From positions 62,001 to 126,000 of the forward strand of contig JBBIKW010000007.1 in NCBI GenBank assembly GCA_037445225.1: a DNA stretch of 64,000 bases, in the 5' to 3' direction. The notes under the pieces were generated by a model. The model was not told the origin of the DNA and did not search any database. It saw only the letters and a program-made list of their open reading frames with translations. Shown here one piece after another: positions 58,518 through 64,000 of the stretch (the first letter of the stretch is position 1; every line of letters begins with the position of its first letter). The position numbers and the translations under genes are program-made. This DNA comes from M3007 sp037445225 (GTDB lineage Bacteria > Bacteroidota > Bacteroidia > Chitinophagales > Saprospiraceae).

Positions 58518-59701
58518 GGCCAAAGGCGAAAGACTTCGCCGGCTGCAAAGCAGTCGCGCTCGCGCGGCATCTCTAAAAAAGCAGTCGCCTCGTGCAAGTT
58601 GGCCAAGTCACCGCTGCCGTTTCCGGGGCGCGGATGTGCCCACAGCGCTCCATCTCGATGCGTCGTGCTGACGGGAACAAACCACGTCAGGTTGGGCTTA
58701 AACTCTAACGGTTCGGACAACAGGGCCCATTGAGGCGGAGAAGAGGGCGCTCCTACGGCGCGTTGGAGCCACGGCAACACATAGCGCACGACGCACATAA
58801 AAGCAGAGACGGGGTTGCCCGGCAAGGCAAAGATTGCAGTGCCCGACGGCGTCTGTGCAAAGAGGAAAGGTTTGCCTGGGCGCTGGGCCACTTTGTCGAA
58901 AAATATCTCGGCGCCACCTTCTCGAAGTACCTGCGGTACGTAGTCGCGCTTGCCGGCCGATATGCCTCCTGTGAGGATGACCACCTCGTTTTCGCACAAC
59001 AGTGGCAGCAGGGTGGAGCGCAGTGCCGATAGGTCGTCGGGACAGTGTCGACGCTCGGCCACTGAAAACCGCGGCGCAAGCAGCGCCGCTATGGCCCACG
59101 GATTAGACAGGCGGATTTGCCAGGGCTTAGGCGCCTCCTCTACGGCTACCAGCTCGTCTCCGGTGGCTACTACGGCAATCTTGGGGCGGCGTATCACCCG
59201 CACTCGGTGCTTCCCCACTGTTGCCAAGAGGGCTATTTGAGCAGGTCCTAACCAAGTACCCACCTCTAACAAGACGTCACCGGCCCTGCGGTCTTTACCC
59301 TGCGGGTGGACGTTTTGCCCGAGGCGCACCTCCTGAGACAGCACGACGGCTTCTCCATCGGCACAGCGCACTTGCTCGTAAGGCACCACCGTGTCGGCGC
59401 CTTGAGGCAAAACACCCCCCGTGGCTACCTCCCAGCAGGTGTCAAGGCCGCGCAGCGAGGGCGGTGGTGCGCCCGCAGGTACCTGCCCCAACACGGTAAA
59501 GGTGCGTCGCCCTGCCTCCCAGGCGGCAAAGGCGATGGCGATACCGTCCATGGAGACGCGCGCAAAGGGCGGAAAATCGCGGTCAGCGTACACCGCTTCG
59601 CGCAAACAGCGATCTTGCGCCTCCTCTAAGGCAACCTCTTCTTCTGTCCACTGCAACAAATGTGCGAAAAGGATAGCTTCTGCCTCTTGAACCGTTATCA
59701 C
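58508..59701 (-). CDS. moeA: molybdopterin molybdotransferase
   Basis: The 397-aa MoeA inserts molybdenum into adenylylated molybdopterin. Family features: SMDGIAIAF, GGVLPQGADTVVPYEQV, VVATGDELV, LTGGISAGKRDYVPQVL and ALPGNPVSAFMCVVRYVLPW. Start codon is GTG at 59701. It is divergent from mobA (22 bp between starts), so both Moco genes may share a control region. Other moa genes are not in the window. Confidence 0.94.
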   Translation of the reverse strand: MITVQEAEAILFAHLLQWTEEEVALEEAQDRCLREAVYADRDFPPFARVSMDGIAIAFAAWEAGRRTFTVLGQVPAGAPPPSLRGLDTCWEVATGGVLPQGADTVVPYEQVRCADGEAVVLSQEVRLGQNVHPQGKDRRAGDVLLEVGTWLGPAQIALLATVGKHRVRVIRRPKIAVVATGDELVAVEEAPKPWQIRLSNPWAIAALLAPRFSVAERRHCPDDLSALRSTLLPLLCENEVVILTGGISAGKRDYVPQVLREGGAEIFFDKVAQRPGKPFLFAQTPSGTAIFALPGNPVSAFMCVVRYVLPWLQRAVGAPSSPPQWALLSEPLEFKPNLTWFVPVSTTHRDGALWAHPRPGNGSGDLANLHEATAFLEMPRERDCFAAGEVFRLWPYS

Positions 59702-59723
59702 GCGCTATTTTTGAGCGAAAAAT

Positions 59724-60338
59724 ATGGAGACTTCACGGGAAAGTGCCGCTGCACCGCTCAAGGGCTTGGTTTTGGCAGGAGGACGCTCCTCGCGCATGGG
59801 CCAAGACAAAGGTTTGATGGCGTGGCACGGCCGGCCACAGCGCCTGCACGCAGCCGCGCTGTTGGAAGGCTTGGGCATTCCGGCTTATATTTCCTGCCGC
59901 CCTGACCAGGTGCCAGAGTTGAAGGGATATCGACTGGTCGTCGATCGCCTGCCCGATGCAGGGCCGTTGGGTGCGCTCTACTCGGCCTTTTGTGAATACC
60001 CGCAGGCCGCCTGGCTGGTCATTGCCTGCGACATGCCGCTTGTCGACGAAGAAGCCCTAAAGACCCTGCTGGACCAGCGCTGCCCTACCTGTGGCGGCAC
60101 GGCCTATCGGGCACCGGCATTCGACGACGGCTCTCCGGACCCCCTGTTGGCTATATGGGAACCCGCTGCCTTTGAAGTGGTGCGCCAGCGCCTCGAACAG
60201 GGACCGCGCTGCGCGCGAAAGGCTCTCCTCGCTGCTCAACCCCGCCTCCTCGAACCGCTCCGCCCCGAAGTATTGCTCAACGTCAACACACCCTCGGAGG
60301 CCATTGCCCTAAGCGAACAGCTCCGCTATCGCTCCTAA
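59724..60338 (+). CDS. mobA: molybdenum cofactor guanylyltransferase
   Basis: The 204-aa MobA links GMP to Mo-molybdopterin. It has the nucleotidyltransferase loop LVLAGGRSSRMGQDKGLM, the RLPDAGPLGALYSAF segment, the DMP metal site in VIACDMPLVDEEAL and the end LLNVNTPSEA. It is divergent from moeA and 27 bp upstream of a large flavo-iron-sulfur oxidase gene. Presence of mobA implies MGD-type cofactor in the cell. Confidence 0.93.
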   Translation: METSRESAAAPLKGLVLAGGRSSRMGQDKGLMAWHGRPQRLHAAALLEGLGIPAYISCRPDQVPELKGYRLVVDRLPDAGPLGALYSAFCEYPQAAWLVIACDMPLVDEEALKTLLDQRCPTCGGTAYRAPAFDDGSPDPLLAIWEPAAFEVVRQRLEQGPRCARKALLAAQPRLLEPLRPEVLLNVNTPSEAIALSEQLRYRS

Positions 60339-60365
60339 AGTCGCACCGTCTTTTGTCTTGTGAAT

Positions 60366-63263
60366 ATGAAGCTACCCACCATACATACAGACGACCTGCG
60401 CCGCCGACTGTACGCCACCGATGCCTCCATCTTTAGAGAACTGCCTGCTGGCGTGGCCTATCCGCGCGATGCGGAGGAGATCCAGGCCCTGGTCCAATGC
60501 GCTCGCCAACAAGGGCTATCGCTCATTCCTCGAGCAGCAGGCACCTCGTTGGCTGGGCAATGCGTAGGCAAGGGCATTGTCGTCGATGTGTCGCGCCACC
60601 TGACGCGCATCTTAGAAATCAACCCTGACGAGGGCTGGGTACGCGTTGAGCCCGGCGTCATTCGCGACGAGCTCAACGCGGCGCTCAGGCCTTACGGCCT
60701 ATTCTTTGCGCCCAACACCTCTACAGCCAACCGGTGCATGATCGGCGGCATGGTGGGCAACAACTCTTGCGGGACCACCTCGCTGGTCTACGGGAGCACG
60801 CGCGACCACGTGCTGGCCTTGCGCACTGTGCTTAGCGATGGCTCCGAAGCCCTCTTCCAAGCGGTCTCTCCCGAGCAATTTGAAGCAAAGTGCCGCTTGG
60901 AGAGCTTGGAAGGTCGCGTCTATCGACATATTCGCGACACCCTTTCTCGGCCGGAGGTACAGGCGGAAATCCGAGCGGAATATCCGCGGCCCGACATTCA
61001 CCGCCGCAACACCGGCTACGCCGTCGACCTGCTGCTGCGCTCCAACATCTTCACACCGGGCGGGCCGGACTTTAACTTTTGCGCGCTGCTGACCGGTTCA
61101 GAAGGGACATTGGCCATCGCCACCGAGATAACGCTCCGCGCCGTGCCGCTGCCGGCACCCTGCGACGTGGTGCTGTGCGCCCACTTTGGCGACATGCAAG
61201 AGTGCCTACGCGCAGTAGTAGTGGCTGTTCAACACCGCCCTACCGCCTGCGAGCTGATGGATCACCTCATCTTGGATTGCGCGCGCGCCAACCGCGAGCA
61301 GGCGCGCAACAGCTTCTTTGTCGAAGGCAATCCCGCTGCGGTGCTCATGATCGAATTCCGAGGGCACACCCCCGAAGAAGCGCACCGCCGCGCCCAGGAG
61401 CTCGTGGCAGATTTCCGCGCTCAAGGGCTTGGATACGCCTTTCCTATCGTGGCCGCTCCCCAATCGAAACGCGTGTGGGAATTGCGCAACGCGGGATTGG
61501 GCGTGCTCTCCAACATGCCCGGCGCAGCCAAGGGCATTCCTTGCATAGAGGATACCGCCGTGGCTGTATCCGACTTGCCCGACTATATCGCGGAATTTGA
61601 GCAAATGATGGCCCGCTTTGGGCAAAAATCCGTCTACTACGCCCATGCTGGCGATGGCGAGCTGCACCTGCGCCCCATCCTCAACCTGAAAAAGACAGAA
61701 GACCGACAGCGCCTTCGGGAAATCGGCGAGGCGATGGCCCGCTTGGTCAAAAAATACCGCGGCTCCTTGAGCGGTGAACACGGCGATGGGCGCGTCCGAG
61801 CGGAATTTATCCCGCTCGTCTTAGGCCAAAAGAACTACGAACTGCTCCGCAGCATCAAGTATACGTGGGATCCCGACGGCATCTTCAACCCAGGCAAAAT
61901 CGTGGATGCCCCACCCATGAACACGTCGCTGCGCTACGAGGCAGACCAACCAGATCGGCACTTCGACACGGCCTTATACTTTCCCGACGGCATCTTGCGG
62001 GCGGCAGAAAAGTGCAACGGCTCGGGCGACTGCCGCCGCCTCGACTTTGCCGGCGGCACCATGTGCCCCAGCTATCGCGCTACCCGCGACGAAAAAGACA
62101 GCACCCGCGCGCGCGCCAACGCCCTGCGCGAATACCTGACGCGCAGCGAACGCCCAAACCCCTTTAGCCACGAAGAACTGTATGAGGTGATGGACTTATG
62201 CCTGTCGTGCAAGGCGTGCGCCTCCGAGTGCCCCTCTAACGTCGACATGGCGGCCATGAAGGCCGAGTTCTTGCACCAATACTATAAGACGCACGGCATC
62301 CCTTGGCGAGGCCGCCTCTTCGGCCACATAGCGGACGTGTACCGAGTGGGCGCTGTAGTGCCTTCTCTTGCCAATTTCTTCCTGACCGATAGCCGGGTAG
62401 CACCGCTGGTCAAAAGGGCCTTGGCCATAGCTCCGCAGCGCAGCCTCCCGCCCATCCATCCCATCTCGCTGCGCCGCTGGTGGAGGAAAAACGGCGCTCA
62501 CCTGCAGCCGCAAAGCCCTGAGAAAGGCCGCGTCTACCTCTTCTGCGACGAATTTACCAACTACACCGACACCGCTGTAGGCATAGACGCCGTCCATCTG
62601 TTGGTTCGGTTGGGCTATCGCGTCGAGTTGATCCCACACCCAGAGAGCAGCCGAGCTGCCATCTCGAAAGGACTGCTCTCATACGCCCGCCGAATTGCCG
62701 TAAAGCAAGTAGAATGTTTTCGGGAGCTCGTCGATGCCCAATGTCCGTTGATAGGATTGGAACCGTCGGCCATCCTGTCGTTTCGCGATGAATACCCGCG
62801 CTTGGTACCGCCCTCGCTTCGCTCAGCGGCCGAGCGGCTCGGCGAAAACGCGCTCCTATTGGAGGAATGGCTCTTTCGCGAGGCGCAAAAAGGCAATATT
62901 GGCCCTGACGACTTCACCGACCAGCCGCGCGCCATTTGGATACACGGGCACTGCCATCAGAAGGCTCTGTCCAGCATAGAGCCAACCGCCTGGGTGCTGG
63001 GCCTGCCCCGCGCACACACTGTCTCCATCCTTCCTTCGGGGTGCTGCGGCATGGCGGGCTCATTCGGGTACGAACAAGAACACTACTCGCTGAGCATGCG
63101 GATAGGCGAACTCACCCTGCTGCCTGCGGTTCGCGATCTTCCGGCCGAAGCTACCCTCGTCGCGCCAGGCACCAGCTGCCGCCATCAAATCCTGGACGGC
63201 ACCGGACGCCGCGCGCTGCATCCGGCTCAGGTACTCAAAGCAGCCCTCCGCAGCGCACCGTAG
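60366..63263 (+). CDS. FAD-linked oxidase / Fe-S dehydrogenase fusion (GlcD-GlpC type)
   Basis: The 965-aa fusion resembles YdiJ/Dld-II-type D-2-hydroxyacid dehydrogenases. An N-terminal PCMH-type FAD domain (about residues 30-260, LSLIPRAAGTSLAGQCVG, GGMVGNNSCGTTSLVYGSTR) is followed by a C-terminal FAD-oxidase domain (to about 530, GEHGDGRVRAEFIPLVLG). A 4Fe-4S region follows (CNGSGDCRRLDFAGGTMCPS, CLSCKACASECPSNVD), then CCG domains with HGHCHQKAL and SGCCGMAGSFGYE. It probably oxidises D-lactate or 2-hydroxyacids to the quinone pool. A GTG two codons earlier (60360) is an alternative start. Confidence 0.9.
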   Translation: MKLPTIHTDDLRRRLYATDASIFRELPAGVAYPRDAEEIQALVQCARQQGLSLIPRAAGTSLAGQCVGKGIVVDVSRHLTRILEINPDEGWVRVEPGVIRDELNAALRPYGLFFAPNTSTANRCMIGGMVGNNSCGTTSLVYGSTRDHVLALRTVLSDGSEALFQAVSPEQFEAKCRLESLEGRVYRHIRDTLSRPEVQAEIRAEYPRPDIHRRNTGYAVDLLLRSNIFTPGGPDFNFCALLTGSEGTLAIATEITLRAVPLPAPCDVVLCAHFGDMQECLRAVVVAVQHRPTACELMDHLILDCARANREQARNSFFVEGNPAAVLMIEFRGHTPEEAHRRAQELVADFRAQGLGYAFPIVAAPQSKRVWELRNAGLGVLSNMPGAAKGIPCIEDTAVAVSDLPDYIAEFEQMMARFGQKSVYYAHAGDGELHLRPILNLKKTEDRQRLREIGEAMARLVKKYRGSLSGEHGDGRVRAEFIPLVLGQKNYELLRSIKYTWDPDGIFNPGKIVDAPPMNTSLRYEADQPDRHFDTALYFPDGILRAAEKCNGSGDCRRLDFAGGTMCPSYRATRDEKDSTRARANALREYLTRSERPNPFSHEELYEVMDLCLSCKACASECPSNVDMAAMKAEFLHQYYKTHGIPWRGRLFGHIADVYRVGAVVPSLANFFLTDSRVAPLVKRALAIAPQRSLPPIHPISLRRWWRKNGAHLQPQSPEKGRVYLFCDEFTNYTDTAVGIDAVHLLVRLGYRVELIPHPESSRAAISKGLLSYARRIAVKQVECFRELVDAQCPLIGLEPSAILSFRDEYPRLVPPSLRSAAERLGENALLLEEWLFREAQKGNIGPDDFTDQPRAIWIHGHCHQKALSSIEPTAWVLGLPRAHTVSILPSGCCGMAGSFGYEQEHYSLSMRIGELTLLPAVRDLPAEATLVAPGTSCRHQILDGTGRRALHPAQVLKAALRSAP

Positions 63264-63421
63264 CCCTTATCACCGCATTCGCTCGCTAAGCGCTCTACGC
63301 ACCGCTGTGCCAAACGCACCCTTTGAAGTCCACATTTTTCCCTCCATAAAAAAAGTTGGGCCATTTTAAGCCTTATTATCAAGGCGTTATCAAAAAAATT
63401 TGAACAAAGTGTAAGGATAAC

Positions 63422-63452
63422 TTGTCCGAGCAAACAGGGCGCCTTACCTTTG
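63422..63452 (+). promoter_or_regulatory. rplM promoter
   Basis: TTG (63422-63424), 20-bp spacer, TACCTTTG (63445-63452): an excellent match to the Bacteroidota housekeeping promoter. It lies in an AT-rich gap. Confidence 0.75.
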
Positions 63453-63458
63453 CAGCCG

Positions 63459-63515
63459 TTTTTAAAAAGCGCCTGCTTTAGAGGCGTCATTTGTCAATTT
63501 AAGAAAAAGATAAAC
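63459..63515 (+). promoter_or_regulatory. rplM 5' leader with small hairpin, possible L13 leader
   Basis: The predicted transcript has a leader of about 57 nt containing a 5-bp stem (CGCCT 63470-63474 / AGGCG 63482-63486). L13 autoregulatory leaders have been proposed in Bacteroidia, so this may be one; structure alone does not prove it. Confidence 0.35.
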
Positions 63516-63962
63516 ATGGATACGCTGAGTTATCGGACCAAATCCGTCAGCAAAGAGGAAGCGGAACACCGGTGGTACGTCATCGATGCGGAGAACCAGG
63601 TGGTAGGGCGTCTTTGCAGCCGTATTGCCAGCATCTTGCGAGGCAAGCATAAGCCGACGTATACGCCTCATGCCGACACGGGCGATTACGTAATCGTCAT
63701 CAACGCAGAAAAGGTGCGCTTTACGGGCAAGAAGTGGGAACAGAAGATGTACAAAGATTTCTCCCATTGGCCCGGTGGTCAAAAGTTAACCCCCGCAGAG
63801 CTGATGTTGGAGAAAGACCCGCGCCGCATCGTGGAGCGCGCTGTGCGCGGTATGCTGCCCAAGAACAAGCTGGGTCGCCAAATTTTTAAGCGCCTATTTG
63901 TATATGTCGGCTCCAACCACAAGCACGAAGCGCAAAAGCCTGAACCCCTCTCCTTTCATTAA
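63516..63962 (+). CDS. rplM: 50S ribosomal protein L13
   Basis: The 148-aa protein MDTLSYRTKSVSKEEAEHRW has the L13 core: WYVIDAENQVVGRLCSRIAS, GDYVIVINAEKVRFTGKKWE, VERAVRGMLPKNKLGRQIFK and LFVYVGSNHKHEAQKPE. It is part of the large ribosomal subunit. rpsI usually follows it and would lie just past the window end. The start at 63516 fits the family start; the frame back to 63450 is leader sequence. The promoter is described separately. Confidence 0.97.
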   Translation: MDTLSYRTKSVSKEEAEHRWYVIDAENQVVGRLCSRIASILRGKHKPTYTPHADTGDYVIVINAEKVRFTGKKWEQKMYKDFSHWPGGQKLTPAELMLEKDPRRIVERAVRGMLPKNKLGRQIFKRLFVYVGSNHKHEAQKPEPLSFH

Positions 63963-64000
63963 GCGCAATTCCTAACCCTTTACTCACTCGCTGAATACGC

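Noticed and set aside
63264..63421. A possible tRNA or small gene in the AT-rich gap before rplM
   Set aside because: No cloverleaf or ORF could be found; only a weak hairpin (GCCTT-N6-AAGGC) and the promoter.

Overview
The window comes from a member of the Bacteroidota. It carries a type IX secretion / gliding-motility core (porP, gldK, gldL, gldM, gldN), the T9SS response regulator porX, cell-surface proteins with T9SS C-terminal sorting domains, DUF4292 and PorP/SprF families found in this phylum, and promoters of the Bacteroidota type (TTG, about 20 bp, TAnnTTTG). The DNA is moderately GC-rich except for a few AT-rich control regions. No rRNA, tRNA, intact insertion sequence or prophage was seen. 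I cannot fix the genus; the gene content suits a free-living Saprospiria/Chitinophagia-like aerobe.

Layout. 1-1380 is decayed DNA with the remains of a membrane-protein gene. 1380-11.8 kb is a T9SS region: a lipid A-type acyltransferase, porX, an HD phosphohydrolase, an ECF sigma factor resembling the family that includes P. gingivalis SigP, then gldN-M-L-K and porP on the minus strand. 11.8-21.8 kb holds a DUF255 thioredoxin-like protein, an M1 aminopeptidase, a PBP4-type carboxypeptidase, a lipoprotein, an unusual staphylococcal-nuclease-like protein, and a TPR-DUF4292-EnvC-PaaD operon. 21.9-28.8 kb holds etfBA, a bifunctional nuclease, a SCO protein, a beta-barrel protein, an SDR, an ATP-grasp protein and a SlyD-type FKBP. 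28.8-38.1 kb holds a GtrA/GT87 pair, a thioesterase and arginine deiminase pair, a flavoprotein/polyferredoxin pair, an M20 amidohydrolase, psuG and a frameshifted orphan cas6. 38.2-53.3 kb holds a large double amidohydrolase, a coiled-coil/HhH protein, a BamA/TamA-like barrel, a FemAB-like protein, two T9SS-sorted proteins (VWA; double PDZ), threonine dehydrogenase, a TolC-like channel and an ECF sigma/anti-sigma/Spy-like operon. 53.3-54.1 kb is non-coding and contains six copies of a hairpin repeat. 54.1-64 kb holds a subtilase, a CoA-transferase, an SDR, moeA and mobA, a GlcD/GlpC-type oxidase and ribosomal protein L13.

How parts fit together. The first 12 kb reads as one secretion unit: PorX (regulator), a sigma factor that may act with it, and the trans-envelope motor and ring genes they could control. 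The VWA and PDZ proteins at 45-48 kb are probable cargo. Several other genes serve the cell envelope (acyltransferase, PBP4, EnvC-like, BamA-like, TolC).

The observations most worth following are the PorX/sigma/T9SS clustering, the 58-bp-period hairpin repeat with compensatory stem changes, the orphan cas6 with a one-base frameshift, the nuclease with an inserted helical segment, and the perfect 14-bp hairpin between gldM and gldN.
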